DNA from: Hydrogenophaga sp.
GTDB lineage: Bacteria; Pseudomonadota; Gammaproteobacteria; Burkholderiales; Burkholderiaceae_C
Length of the DNA: 64,000 bases
NCBI RefSeq assembly: GCF_030373245.1
Contig: NZ_JAUCZF010000009.1
Span: 1-64,000 of the forward strand
Direction: 5' to 3'
This document shows, piece after piece, positions 7,370-15,711 of this stretch (positions are counted from its first letter, which is position 1; each line of letters opens with the position of its first letter). Both the position numbers and the translations under genes were made by a program. The notes beneath the pieces were generated by a model that was not told where the DNA came from, did no database searches, and saw only the letters and a program-made list of their open reading frames with translations.

Positions 7370-8835
7370 GCACCCACTCCGTTGATGGCCAGCAGGCCGA
7401 TGCCGCCCAGCAGCCCCACGGTGAGCCAGCTGAAGCGGTCGCGGAGAGCGAACTGAAGCGGGTCTTCGCCGTGCAGCTCGCGCCGCCCGGTCTTGAGCCA
7501 GATGCGCATGATCCACAGCAACAGCAGCGGTGTGGCGGCCCAGAGCCATTCGGGCTGCGCGTATTGCTCGCGGCCATGCTGGCTGTCGATGTAGAGCGTG
7601 AGCACCATCACCGCCAGAAAGCCACTGGCCATGCCCATGGCGCGCAGCGAGGCGAGGTCGCGTGCCTGGTAGCCGCGCCCAGGCGCGGGTTTGGCGCTGT
7701 CGTCGTCCAGCTCTTCCAGCTCGGCGCAGCGCTTGACCAGGGCCAGGCTCAGGAACAGAAACATCGAGATGCCCAGCAGCCAGTTGGACAGCATGACCTG
7801 CGCCGCCACCGCGCCCGCGCCCACGCGCAGCGTGTAAAGCGAAGCCAGCACCAGCACATCCACCAGCGGCAGGCGCTTGAGCCGCAGCGAATAGGCCAGC
7901 GTGATCGCGGTGTAGAGCAGGAGCATGGCCGCAAAACCCTCCGAGACGGCGAACGCCAGCACATAGGCCAGCGCCATCATCGCAGTACCCAGTGCCACCG
8001 CGGTGGGGATGGCGATGGCGCCCGAGGCCAGCGGGCGCAGGCGCTTGAGCCGGTGCACCCGGTCGCTGGGCAGATCAAGCAGGTCGTTGAACAGGTAGGT
8101 CGCCGAGGCGCAGAGACCAAACGCCACAAACGCCAGCGCGACATCGAACCAGGCCTGGGGATTCAGCGAGTGCGCCGCCAGCAGCGGCACGAACAGCAAC
8201 GCGTTTTTGGCCCACTGCTTGAGGCGGATGGCGCGAAACACGGTACCCAGGGTCAGCGGCTTGCGCTCAAAGACGCGCGCATCGGGGTGCTGTTGCTGCA
8301 GTCGATTGAGCACGGCGGGTGGTGTGTTCACCGCCACCGCCTGCGCGCTGGCCTGCCACACCGCGAGGTCGTCCTTGCTGTTGCCCGCGTAAGCCCATTG
8401 CCGGTGGCCACCCGCCTGGGCGTGGGCCTCAATGGCGTCGCGCTTGTGATCCCGGCTGAGGTTGGGGCCGCCTTCGGTGCCCAGGGTGTCGTCGAACAGG
8501 CGCAGGTAGGCGGCGACCTCGCGCACGATGCGGGCGTCGGCCGCACTGGCCAGCACCAGCGGTCGGCCCCGAGCGTGTTCGTCGCGAAGGTATTGCACAA
8601 AGCGCTCGTCGTAAGGCAAGCGAGCCGGATCGGGTCGCACCGCGCCGGCCAGTCGCTGCTTGAAACCCGCTTTGCCGAGCAGCAACCAGCCCAACAGCCT
8701 CAATAGGTTGAGGGGGCTGCGCCGGATGAACAGCATCACCGACTCGTACAGCGTGTCGCTCAGCGTGAGCGTACCGTCCAGGTCCACATACAGCGGGCAG
8801 GGACGTGGCGCGGCGGTGGCGAGGGGCGTGGTCAA
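7366..8835 (-). CDS. HAD phosphatase-UbiA prenyltransferase fusion
   Basis: A 489-residue two-domain protein. Residues about 15-200 form a HAD-IB phosphatase (motif I DLDGTLTLSD; DLAV motif late). Residues about 205-480 form a UbiA membrane prenyltransferase with the NDLLDLPSD signature (NxxxD family motif) and RLKQWAKN. The closest known type is decaprenyl-phosphate phosphoribosyltransferase (DPPR synthase), which makes the lipid-linked pentose donor; the fused phosphatase would remove the 5-phosphate. With the ArnE-like and ArnT-like genes downstream this makes a compact envelope pentose-glycosylation set. Substrate assignment is inference from the family and the neighbours. Confidence 0.85.
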   Translation of the reverse strand: MTTPLATAAPRPCPLYVDLDGTLTLSDTLYESVMLFIRRSPLNLLRLLGWLLLGKAGFKQRLAGAVRPDPARLPYDERFVQYLRDEHARGRPLVLASAADARIVREVAAYLRLFDDTLGTEGGPNLSRDHKRDAIEAHAQAGGHRQWAYAGNSKDDLAVWQASAQAVAVNTPPAVLNRLQQQHPDARVFERKPLTLGTVFRAIRLKQWAKNALLFVPLLAAHSLNPQAWFDVALAFVAFGLCASATYLFNDLLDLPSDRVHRLKRLRPLASGAIAIPTAVALGTAMMALAYVLAFAVSEGFAAMLLLYTAITLAYSLRLKRLPLVDVLVLASLYTLRVGAGAVAAQVMLSNWLLGISMFLFLSLALVKRCAELEELDDDSAKPAPGRGYQARDLASLRAMGMASGFLAVMVLTLYIDSQHGREQYAQPEWLWAATPLLLLWIMRIWLKTGRRELHGEDPLQFALRDRFSWLTVGLLGGIGLLAINGVGA

Positions 8836-9284
8836 GCGGTGAATGCGATCGGGGTAGGGAGTGAGAGGATTCTAGGGTCCCTGCCGTCATCGCGGCTTCG
8901 CCCTGGCACCCTCTGCCCAAAGCGCACGCCCCCTCTACCCCGCGCTGCCCTTTGCCCTGTGGTGCGTGGCCGCTCTCGTGGTGGCCAGTGCATTCGCCGG
9001 GAAGGAGGGCTTGGTGATGTTGCGGGCCGCCGCCGCAGGCTACTGCTTCGGCGTCTGCTGATCCAAGCGAGCGCCGGTGCAGCGGGTGTGCTTGGGGCGT
9101 GATCGGGGCGTGATCGGGGCGGGCCTGGAGATGACCGCGCTGTTCTTCGCCCGCAGCTCCTGCGGCCGATGCCTATTCAATCAAGCTTCAAGGCGATCGC
9201 AGCGTGGTTCGGCCTGGTGGTGCCGGAGCGCTGCCTTGCTGCTCTCGCCTTGCGCTTTATTTGAAACCGAATCGGCCCAGGCGC
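8836..9284. other. Gene-free stretch between divergently placed units
   Basis: No convincing gene in 449 bp. A short hydrophobic reading around 8930-9060 (ALPFALWCVAALVVASAFAG) could be a scrap of a membrane protein, but it lacks a start signal and homologous context. Direct GATCGGGGCGT repeats occur near 9099-9120. Confidence 0.4.
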
Positions 9285-10196
9285 TTAACCCGAGACCAGC
9301 GCGCCCGCCTTCATGCGGTCGCGGGCCAGGGCTTCCCGGGTCGCCCAGCGGCGGAAGAAGAGTGTGACCACGCTGCTGCTGAGCACGATGAACAGCGAGT
9401 ACAGCACCGGGATCAGCAACACCTCTTGCTGAATGGTGGTGGCGATGCTGAGCGTGACGATGAGCACCGCCAGGGGCCCGTTCTGGATACCGGTCTCCAG
9501 CGCAATCGTGCGGCTGCGGTTGTTGTCCTGGCGCAGCAGGCGCGCCATCGCATAACCCAGCGCCATGCCGATCAGGCCCAGGCCAATGGCAGCGAAGTAC
9601 ACCGGCCAGGGCGTGTCGGCCAGCAGCTGGTGGTTGCGTGGCACCCAGGTGGCGACCAGGAAAACGATGACGACGATGCCCATGAAGCCGCCGAGCAGCT
9701 CGATGGTGGCGCCGATGTTGGGATTGAGCTTGCGCAGCACCATGCCCAGCACCGTCGGCACCAGCAGCACCACCAGCACCTGCGCCACATTGGACGCCGG
9801 GATCTTGAACTCGCTGGAGAGGCCAGCCAGCGAGGAATAGAACTCCAGCAGCAACGGCACCATGACCAGCGCGAGCAGTGTGCAGACCGTGGTCATCAGG
9901 ATGGACAACGCGAGCACGCCCTTGCTGAAGTAGCTGAAGATGTTGGAGGTGGTGCCGCCCGGCATGCAGGCCATGAGGATCAGGCCCACGGTGAGGCCGG
10001 GCGACAGGTCCAGCGCCATCGCCAGCGCAAAGCCCAGCAGCGGCATGATGCCGAACTGGCACAGCATGCCGACCAGCACGCCCTTGGGCTTGCGAAATGC
10101 GATGAGGAAATCGCGCCAGGTGAGCGAGGCGCCCATGCCCAGCATGATGACCATCATCATGATGCCGAGCAGGCGGGTTTCGAATTCGGTGATCAT
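9285..10196 (-). CDS. Bile acid:sodium symporter (BASS) family transporter
   Basis: A 303-residue inner-membrane protein with about nine to ten hydrophobic segments and the SBF/BASS hallmark motifs: MACMPGGTTSNIFSYFSKG (residues about 80-98) and an LETGIQNGPLAVLI stretch, which corresponds to the ExGxQN sodium/substrate site. Family members move bile acids, pantoate, pyruvate-like acids or other organic anions with sodium. The start at 10196 is chosen because the upstream reading (to 10364) runs into fadD in another frame and has no family similarity. It lies 29 bp downstream of fadD on the same strand and may be co-transcribed, which would suit uptake of a carboxylic acid. Confidence 0.85.
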   Translation of the reverse strand: MITEFETRLLGIMMMVIMLGMGASLTWRDFLIAFRKPKGVLVGMLCQFGIMPLLGFALAMALDLSPGLTVGLILMACMPGGTTSNIFSYFSKGVLALSILMTTVCTLLALVMVPLLLEFYSSLAGLSSEFKIPASNVAQVLVVLLVPTVLGMVLRKLNPNIGATIELLGGFMGIVVIVFLVATWVPRNHQLLADTPWPVYFAAIGLGLIGMALGYAMARLLRQDNNRSRTIALETGIQNGPLAVLIVTLSIATTIQQEVLLIPVLYSLFIVLSSSVVTLFFRRWATREALARDRMKAGALVSG

Positions 10197-10225
10197 GGTG
10201 TTTGTCTCTTGATGTTGTTCTGGAA

Positions 10226-12004
10226 TCAGGCCTTGGCGTTCGCTTCGGACTGCACTTCGGCCTTGAGCACCTTTCGCAGCACCTTGCCGATCGGGCTCTT
10301 GGGCAGCTCGTCGCGCAGCACCACGATTCGCGGCACCTTGTAGGCGGTGAGCTGCTGCCGACAATGGGCGATCACCTGCTCGGTCGTGAGCGCGCCGGCG
10401 TGGTCTGGGTGCGGCACCACATAGGCGCGCACCGCCTCGCCGGTCTTGTCATCCGGCACACCGATCACCGCCACTTCGAGCACCGTGTCGAGCTGCGCGA
10501 TGGTGTCTTCGACTTCGTTGGGATAAACGTTGAAGCCGGAGACCAGCACCAGGTCTTTCTTGCGGTCGACGATGCGCAGAAAGCCGTCGGGCTCCATCAC
10601 TGCCACGTCGCCAGTGGCCAGCCAGCCGTCGTTGAGCACTCCCGCGGACTCGGCTTCGTTGTTCCAGTAACCGCCCATCACCTGCGGACCGCGCACACAG
10701 ATCTCGCCTGGCTCGCCCGGCGCCACCGGCCTGCCATCGTCTCCCATCAGGCGCAGTTCGGTGCCGGGCGCCGGGATACCGATGCTGCCTAGGCGCGGCG
10801 TACCGCGAAGCGGGTTGAAGCTGACCACCGGCGAGGTTTCGGTCAGCCCGTAGCCTTCGGCGATGGGTGTGCGCGTGACCTCGGTCCAGCGCTGCGCCAC
10901 CGCACTGTGCAGGGCGGTGCCGCCAGCAATCGACGCCTTGAGCTGCTTGGGCGGGTAGGCGGTGAACCACTCTTCGTTCAGCAGGCCGTTGAACAGGGTA
11001 TTGACCCCGGTCATCCAGGTGATGGGGAAGTTTTCCACTGCACGCTGCAGGTTCTGCACCGGGCGCGGGCTGGGTACCAGCACGTTGTGTGCGCCGATGG
11101 ACAGGAAACCCAGCAGGTTCGCCGTGAAGGCGAAGATGTGATAAAGCGGCAAGGCGGTGAGCACACACTCACGACCAGGCGCCATGTGGGTGGCGCCCAT
11201 GGCCAGCATCTGGTTGACGTTGTTGAGCAGGTTGCCGTGGCTGAGCATGGCGCCCTTGCTCACGCCGGTGGTGCCGCCGGTGTACTGCAGCGCGGCCAGG
11301 CTGTTGTGGTTGAGGCCTTGCCAGTAGGTCTTGGCCGGCGAGGTGGCCAGCGTGGCCCGGCCTTGGGCCAGCGCCTGCTTCAGGCGCACATGCGGCACCG
11401 TCACCGGTGGCAGCACTTTGCTCCAGACCTTTTGCACGCCGCGGATCACCGCGCCGGGCACGACAGGGAAAAACTCGCTCACTTTGGCCAGCACCACGTG
11501 CTCGATGCCGCTGCGCTTGAGCACGTCTGGCAACTTGTCGGCAAACATGTCCATCACCACCAGGGCGCGCGCGCCGGCGTCGTTGAACTGGTGAACCATC
11601 TCGCTCTCGGTGTAGAGCGGGTTGGTGTTGACGAGCACGCAGCCGGCCTTGAGCACGCCAAACGCCACCACCGGGTAGGCAAGGCAGTTGGGCATCTGCA
11701 CCGCCACCCGGTCGCCAGCCTGCAGCTTGAGCGTTTGACGCAGGTAGCCGGCGAACGCGTCGGAGAGCTCGTTGACCTGCGCGAAGCTCAGTCGCCCATT
11801 CATGCCATTGGGCATGACGCAGCTGAAGGCCGGGTGTTTGAGGCGCTTGGCGCTCTGCTCTGCGGCAAAGTGAGTGCAGCGCTCCTGCACCAGCTCGGCG
11901 ATCGAGGCATGGGCTGGCGCCGGCAGCTCGGGCGTGATGCCGACGCTGCTGTAGGTGGATATCCAGGGGCAGTGCGCGGTGTCAAACGGGATGTCGCTTT
12001 TCAT
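10226..12004 (-). CDS. fadD: Long-chain fatty acid--CoA ligase
   Basis: A 592-residue AMP-forming acyl-CoA synthetase. The phosphate-binding loop YTGGTTGVSKGAMLSH, the adenylate motif EGYGLTETSP, and the C-terminal GWLATGDV, KDLVLVSGFNVYPNEVE and late KSPIGKVLRK lysine are all present. It activates fatty acids with ATP and CoA at the inner face of the membrane, ahead of beta-oxidation. Length and motif order match FadD. A BASS transporter gene follows; an ExoD-like gene begins 61 bp upstream in the opposite sense of the operon order but on the same strand. Confidence 0.93.
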   Translation of the reverse strand: MKSDIPFDTAHCPWISTYSSVGITPELPAPAHASIAELVQERCTHFAAEQSAKRLKHPAFSCVMPNGMNGRLSFAQVNELSDAFAGYLRQTLKLQAGDRVAVQMPNCLAYPVVAFGVLKAGCVLVNTNPLYTESEMVHQFNDAGARALVVMDMFADKLPDVLKRSGIEHVVLAKVSEFFPVVPGAVIRGVQKVWSKVLPPVTVPHVRLKQALAQGRATLATSPAKTYWQGLNHNSLAALQYTGGTTGVSKGAMLSHGNLLNNVNQMLAMGATHMAPGRECVLTALPLYHIFAFTANLLGFLSIGAHNVLVPSPRPVQNLQRAVENFPITWMTGVNTLFNGLLNEEWFTAYPPKQLKASIAGGTALHSAVAQRWTEVTRTPIAEGYGLTETSPVVSFNPLRGTPRLGSIGIPAPGTELRLMGDDGRPVAPGEPGEICVRGPQVMGGYWNNEAESAGVLNDGWLATGDVAVMEPDGFLRIVDRKKDLVLVSGFNVYPNEVEDTIAQLDTVLEVAVIGVPDDKTGEAVRAYVVPHPDHAGALTTEQVIAHCRQQLTAYKVPRIVVLRDELPKSPIGKVLRKVLKAEVQSEANAKA

Positions 12005-12064
12005 GGTCTTCCTCGGGCGGTGATGAGATGTTGTTGTGGTGAACGGTGAACGCAGAGGCCTGGA

Positions 12065-12694
12065 TCATGCCGGCAACCGGGCCCAGGCCTGCTGCGCGAG
12101 TGCAGTGAGCAGGTGGGACAGCGAGACGGCGTAGACCATGGCCGCGAAGCCGAAGGTGCCCGCCAGCAGCAAAGCCAGACCATCGCGGAACATCCAGCCC
12201 AGGCTGAGCAGCACCAGGCTGATCGCGGGCAATACGTTACCAAAAGGCAGCGGGATGAAGATGAGCAGGGCCATCAGGGCCATCCAGGCGCCCCAGAGCG
12301 GTCGCCAGCGGCGGTGCGTGCCCAGCGCCCAGCGTGGGCGCAACCAGCGCTCGGCCTGTTCGTACACCCAGGCCAGACCCCGCAGGCAGCGTCGGGTCCA
12401 GGTGGGATTGAGCGTGAGTCGGCCCAGGCGTGGGGGCAGGGGCATCTGGTCGTGACCGCGCAGCCACGTCCAGGCCAGCAAAAAAATGCCCAGGCTGAGC
12501 ACCATGCCGGCGCCCGCCACGGGCAGAGTGGCCAGCACCGCCATCAGCATCAGCAGCACCGGGCCTGAGGACGCGCCATGCAGGTTCACCAGGTCGGCCA
12601 CACTCAAACGCAGGTCCGCCGGCACAGAAGTACCGGCGGACCTGGGGTTGTACTGGGCGGCGTCGCGCAGGGTCTGCGCCAGCGCCCTGTTCAT
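12065..12694 (-). CDS. ExoD-like exopolysaccharide-synthesis family membrane protein
   Basis: A 209-residue membrane protein resembling the ExoD family. It has a cytoplasmic N-terminal helix region (LRLSVADLVNLHG), then hydrophobic segments including SSGPVLLMLMAVLATLPVAGAG, GAWMALMALLIFIPLPFGNVLPAISLVLLSLG and a last helical pair near the C-terminus. The P-L-P-x-G-N motif (PLPFGNVLPA) is characteristic of ExoD proteins. Mutants of the founding member in rhizobia are altered in exopolysaccharide and alkaline tolerance; the molecular role is unknown. Its start overlaps the stop of the gene upstream by four bases (ATGA). Confidence 0.75.
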   Translation of the reverse strand: MNRALAQTLRDAAQYNPRSAGTSVPADLRLSVADLVNLHGASSGPVLLMLMAVLATLPVAGAGMVLSLGIFLLAWTWLRGHDQMPLPPRLGRLTLNPTWTRRCLRGLAWVYEQAERWLRPRWALGTHRRWRPLWGAWMALMALLIFIPLPFGNVLPAISLVLLSLGWMFRDGLALLLAGTFGFAAMVYAVSLSHLLTALAQQAWARLPA

Positions 12695-13089
12695 GCGGAC
12701 ACGCGTTTCAAACCACTTGGCCTGGAAAATTTGCCAATCAGAAAGTGACCTGCCACGGTAGCTGCCAGCATGACCAGCAAGACCACGGCCCAGACCACCC
12801 ACATCAACGGGATCAGCCAGCTCACCACGCTGCCCAGCGCTGGGCCAGTCTGCCCCAGCCAGTTCATCACCTGCACCCAGGCAGCCTGCAGACCTTGAAT
12901 CCAGACCGGATCGATCCACAGCGCCAACCAGGCCGGCACCGGCCACTGCCCTATGTTGGTGATGACATCGCCGGCCTGGCCGGAGGCCACCGTTGTGGCC
13001 AGCCAGCCGGTGAGCTCGACCGACACCAGCACGGTACCGGTCCACAGCGCAGCGACCAGCGCGAAAACGATCCAGAGCGCGATCTTCAT
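12691..13089 (-). CDS. Small membrane protein of unknown function
   Basis: A 132-residue protein with an N-terminal hydrophobic segment (IALWIVFALVAALWTGTVLV), a tryptophan-rich middle (WPVPAWLALWIDPVW), a strong hydrophobic stretch near the C-terminus (WLIPLMWVVWAVVLLVMLAATVAGHFLI) and a basic tail. I do not recognise a named family. It is translationally coupled to the ExoD-like gene downstream and 39 bp downstream of a TerB-like gene, so it may work with either at the inner membrane. Confidence 0.7.
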   Translation of the reverse strand: MKIALWIVFALVAALWTGTVLVSVELTGWLATTVASGQAGDVITNIGQWPVPAWLALWIDPVWIQGLQAAWVQVMNWLGQTGPALGSVVSWLIPLMWVVWAVVLLVMLAATVAGHFLIGKFSRPSGLKRVSA

Positions 13090-13128
13090 GGGGTGTTCCA
13101 GAGTCGGATAGGGAAATGGAAGGCCTTG

Positions 13129-13560
13129 TCAGGCCGCCAGCTGTTCCATGGAGCTGGTGCGGTGGGTCGGATTGAGGGGCATCGGCCAGGCGCGCGCCAT
13201 GTCGTCCAGCAGTTCCGTTTCGCCGTCGGCCAGGTGGCTGTCGCACAGCATCACCGCTTCGCACAGCGCCCGCACTTCAGCGCCCAGCGCCGGGTCTTGC
13301 ACCTCGGCAAACAGGCGGCGCCGGGTGGCGCTGTCGATCGCAGCCGAGCCCATCCATTCACCGTGCGAGGCGAGCAGCAGGTCTTCGCAGAAGTGGTCCA
13401 TGACCAACTTGAAGGCCTCGGGTGCAAGCCCCAGGCGCGACGGTGCGCTGAGGCGGTCGAGGGCGCGGATTTCGGCGGTGGCGTAGTGACCGTCGGCGAC
13501 CAGGGCCATCGCCACGAGTCGGGCCGCTGCTTCCGGGCTGTTGATGGGATAGCTGCGCAT
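13129..13560 (-). CDS. TerB-like (tellurite-resistance fold) protein, paralogue 1
   Basis: A 143-residue all-helical protein with the TerB look: INSPEAAARLVAMALVADGHY near the start, a middle LCEAVMLCDSHLADGETELL that resembles the second metal-binding-like acidic repeat (ADGE), and a proline-rich end. TerB-like proteins sit at the inner membrane in stress-response complexes, but single paralogues like this have no set role. A paralogue lies at 44007 (shared start INSPxAAAxxVAxALVADG). Both occur next to HPF-like and NhaR-type LysR genes. Confidence 0.75.
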   Translation of the reverse strand: MRSYPINSPEAAARLVAMALVADGHYATAEIRALDRLSAPSRLGLAPEAFKLVMDHFCEDLLLASHGEWMGSAAIDSATRRRLFAEVQDPALGAEVRALCEAVMLCDSHLADGETELLDDMARAWPMPLNPTHRTSSMEQLAA

Positions 13561-13602
13561 GGAGATCTCCTGAAAAAGTGGGGCTGTGCTCTGGGCGCAG
13601 CG

Positions 13603-14307
13603 TTATTCGTCGCCACCCATGCCGAGCAGGCTCAGCAAGCTGGTGAACAGGTTGAATACCGAGACGAAAAGGCCGACGGTCGCCAGCACGTAGTTGGTCT
13701 CGCCGCCGCTGACGATGCGGCTGGTTTCGAACAGGATCAGACCCACCGACAGCAGCGCCACCAGTCCGGACACCGCCAGTGCCAGCGCGGGCATCTGGAA
13801 GAAGTACGCGGCCAGCATCAACATCAGCGCGACCACGATGCCGGCAAACAGGAAGCCACCCATGAAGCTGAAGTCGCGGCGCGTGGTCAGCACGTACGCA
13901 GACAGCGCCACAAAGGTCGCGCCGGTGGCCGCGAGCGCGATCACGATGGTTTGCGCACCGCCGGGCAGGGCCAAGGTGTGGCTCAGCAACGGGCCCAGGG
14001 TGTAGCCCATGAAGCCCGTGAGGGCGAACACCAGTGGCAGCGCCCAGGCGCTGTTCTGGAACTTGTGCACGGCGAACAGCAGGCCGAAGAAGCCCACCAG
14101 CGTGAGCACCAGCCCGGGTGCAGGCCACTGGAAGGCCACACCGGCCGCGGCCACACCCGCGCTGAACAGCAGGGTGAGCGAGAGCAGGGCGTAGGTGTTT
14201 TTCAGGACTCGCGCAACCTCTGGGCGGTCGGTTTCGAGTGAGCCGCCGCCCGTGCCGGGCAGGCGCTGGTCGCGCGGGATGGCGATGACGCGGGGGGTGT
14301 CGTTCAT
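13603..14307 (-). CDS. Bax inhibitor-1 (BI-1/YccA) family membrane protein
   Basis: A 234-residue inner-membrane protein with seven predicted helices and the BI-1 pattern: VLKNTYALLSLTLLFSAGVA after a short cytoplasmic N-terminus, FMGYTLGPLL in the middle, and the C-terminal ETNYVLATVGLFVSVFNLFTSLLSLLG. Bacterial members (YccA) associate with the FtsH protease and modulate membrane-protein quality control; others act as pH-sensitive calcium leaks. The start at 14307 is chosen because upstream residues in the same frame belong to the antisense of the HPF-like gene and have no similarity. It lies between the TerB-like and HPF-like genes, same strand. Confidence 0.88.
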   Translation of the reverse strand: MNDTPRVIAIPRDQRLPGTGGGSLETDRPEVARVLKNTYALLSLTLLFSAGVAAAGVAFQWPAPGLVLTLVGFFGLLFAVHKFQNSAWALPLVFALTGFMGYTLGPLLSHTLALPGGAQTIVIALAATGATFVALSAYVLTTRRDFSFMGGFLFAGIVVALMLMLAAYFFQMPALALAVSGLVALLSVGLILFETSRIVSGGETNYVLATVGLFVSVFNLFTSLLSLLGMGGDE

Positions 14308-14339
14308 GGGGTGCTCCGGAAAAGAGGAACTGAAAAGAG

Positions 14340-14702
14340 TCAGAGGGATGCAGCGGTGGTGACTGCGCGCAGCGGCTGCCGCGCGGGCCGGCGCTGCTTC
14401 TGCCAGAGGCGGACCAGGGCATGGGCCGCGCGTTTGAGCGCGGCGTCCAGCGCCTGCGTGGCGTGGCGGCGGGTGGCGTGCACCACCACCGTGCCCAGAC
14501 CGTCGGTGGTCAGGTGGATCTGGCAGCGCTGATCGATGCCGCCGCGCGGTCCGTTCACGTCTTCCAGCCGCACCTGCGCCTGCAGCAGCTCGCCGCGCAG
14601 GCGGCGCATCACGAAGCGCAGCCGGCGTTCCGCGACAGCGCGCCACTGGGCGATGTCGGCAGAAGCTTCTGGTCCGCGGGGGGATTCGATCAGGATTTGC
14701 AT
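14340..14702 (-). CDS. HPF/RaiA-like ribosome-associated protein, paralogue 1
   Basis: A 120-residue basic protein with the beta-alpha-beta pattern of hibernation-promoting factors: QVRLEDVNGPRGGIDQRCQIHL, then TVVVHATRRHATQALDAALKRAAHAL. The GPxGGxDxRC segment corresponds to the GPxGxxDxxC motif of HPF-related proteins. It probably binds the 30S decoding region under stress, but this subfamily is not characterised. Its start is 116 bp from the divergent LysR gene at 14819, which may control it. A paralogue at 43323 shares the EDxNGPxGGxDxRC core. Confidence 0.75.
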   Translation of the reverse strand: MQILIESPRGPEASADIAQWRAVAERRLRFVMRRLRGELLQAQVRLEDVNGPRGGIDQRCQIHLTTDGLGTVVVHATRRHATQALDAALKRAAHALVRLWQKQRRPARQPLRAVTTAASL

Positions 14703-14818
14703 GGGAGAACTCCTTGTGAGACAAAGGGGCGGCACCGGGAGGGAAACGCAACGATAGGGTGCGGAAGCATCCCGTGAAAGCAGATAATCAAAGACGTTTC
14801 ATCCTTAAAAAGTGGAAT

Positions 14819-15706
14819 ATGAATCAGGAACTCAACTACAAGCACCTCTATTACTTCTGGGTCACGGCCAAGGAGGGCGGCATGTCGCACGCCGCCGCGC
14901 GCCTGGGCATGGCGGTGCAGACCGTGAGTGCCCAGGTGCGTTTGCTGGAGCAGTCGCTGGGCCATGCGCTGTTCAAGCCCGCTGGGCGTGGTCTGGCGCT
15001 GACCGAAGCCGGTCAGGCCGCACTCCAGGTGGCCGAGCAGATTTTTCACCTGGGCGAACACCTGCACACTGCCGTGCGTGACGCCACCAGTCAGACCGGT
15101 GTGCGTTTGGTGGTGGGCATCTCCGATGGCCTGGCCAAGCTGGCGGTGCGTGACCTGCTCGCGCCGGCGCTGGCTGAGCCGCGGCTGCGGCTGGTGTGCC
15201 ACGAGGACGACTTTGAAGACCTGCTGGCCGACCTGGCGCTGCATCGGCTCGACGTGGTGCTGTCCGACCGGCCTGCGCCCGCCAACCCCAACCTCAAGCT
15301 CTACAGCCACGCGCTGGGTTCGTCACCGCTGGGTTGGTACGCGCCCAAGGCGCTGCTGGCCGATGTGCGGCGCGATTTCCCGCACAGTCTGGCGCGGGTA
15401 CCGGTGCTGCTGCCCAGTGCGCAGGCCTCGGTGCGGCTGTCCATCGACCAGTGGTTCGAGCAGCACGGTGTGTTGCCCAACCTGGTGGGTGAGTTCGAAG
15501 ACAGCGCGCTGCTCGCCACCTTTGGTTCGTCGGGCATGGGGGTGTTTCCCGCCTCGGAGCTGATGCGCGAAAAGCTGTCGCAAGGTTATGGCCTGCGCTG
15601 GGTCGCGCCGTGTGACGGTGTGCAGGAGCACTACTACGCCATCGGCACTGCGCGAAAGGTGCAGCACCCGCTGGTGCAAAGCCTGCTGAAAGCCACGCCC
15701 GCCTGA
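14819..15706 (+). CDS. LysR-type regulator, NhaR-like
   Basis: A 295-residue LysR-type protein. The N-terminal winged HTH begins LNYKHLYYFWVTAKEGGM, the opening typical of NhaR, followed by AARLGMAVQTVSAQVRLLEQ; the C-terminal effector domain is normal in length. NhaR in enterobacteria senses sodium and controls nhaA and other stress genes. Here it is divergent from the HPF-like, BI-1 and TerB-like cluster, which it may regulate from the 116-bp intergenic region. The ATG at 14819 was chosen because it is the family start; a longer reading from 14759 adds unrelated residues. The N-demethylase gene starts 6 bp after its stop. Confidence 0.9.
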   Translation: MNQELNYKHLYYFWVTAKEGGMSHAAARLGMAVQTVSAQVRLLEQSLGHALFKPAGRGLALTEAGQAALQVAEQIFHLGEHLHTAVRDATSQTGVRLVVGISDGLAKLAVRDLLAPALAEPRLRLVCHEDDFEDLLADLALHRLDVVLSDRPAPANPNLKLYSHALGSSPLGWYAPKALLADVRRDFPHSLARVPVLLPSAQASVRLSIDQWFEQHGVLPNLVGEFEDSALLATFGSSGMGVFPASELMREKLSQGYGLRWVAPCDGVQEHYYAIGTARKVQHPLVQSLLKATPA

Positions 15707-15711
15707 GCCGC

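Noticed and set aside
7471..8706. 411-residue plus-strand reading opposite the UbiA-HAD gene
   Set aside because: Same shadow effect; composition dominated by Gln, His and Arg.
8839..9102. Possible small membrane protein in the 8.8-9.1 kb gap
   Set aside because: The hydrophobic stretch has no start signal, and the frame that is open has a different, Arg-rich product.
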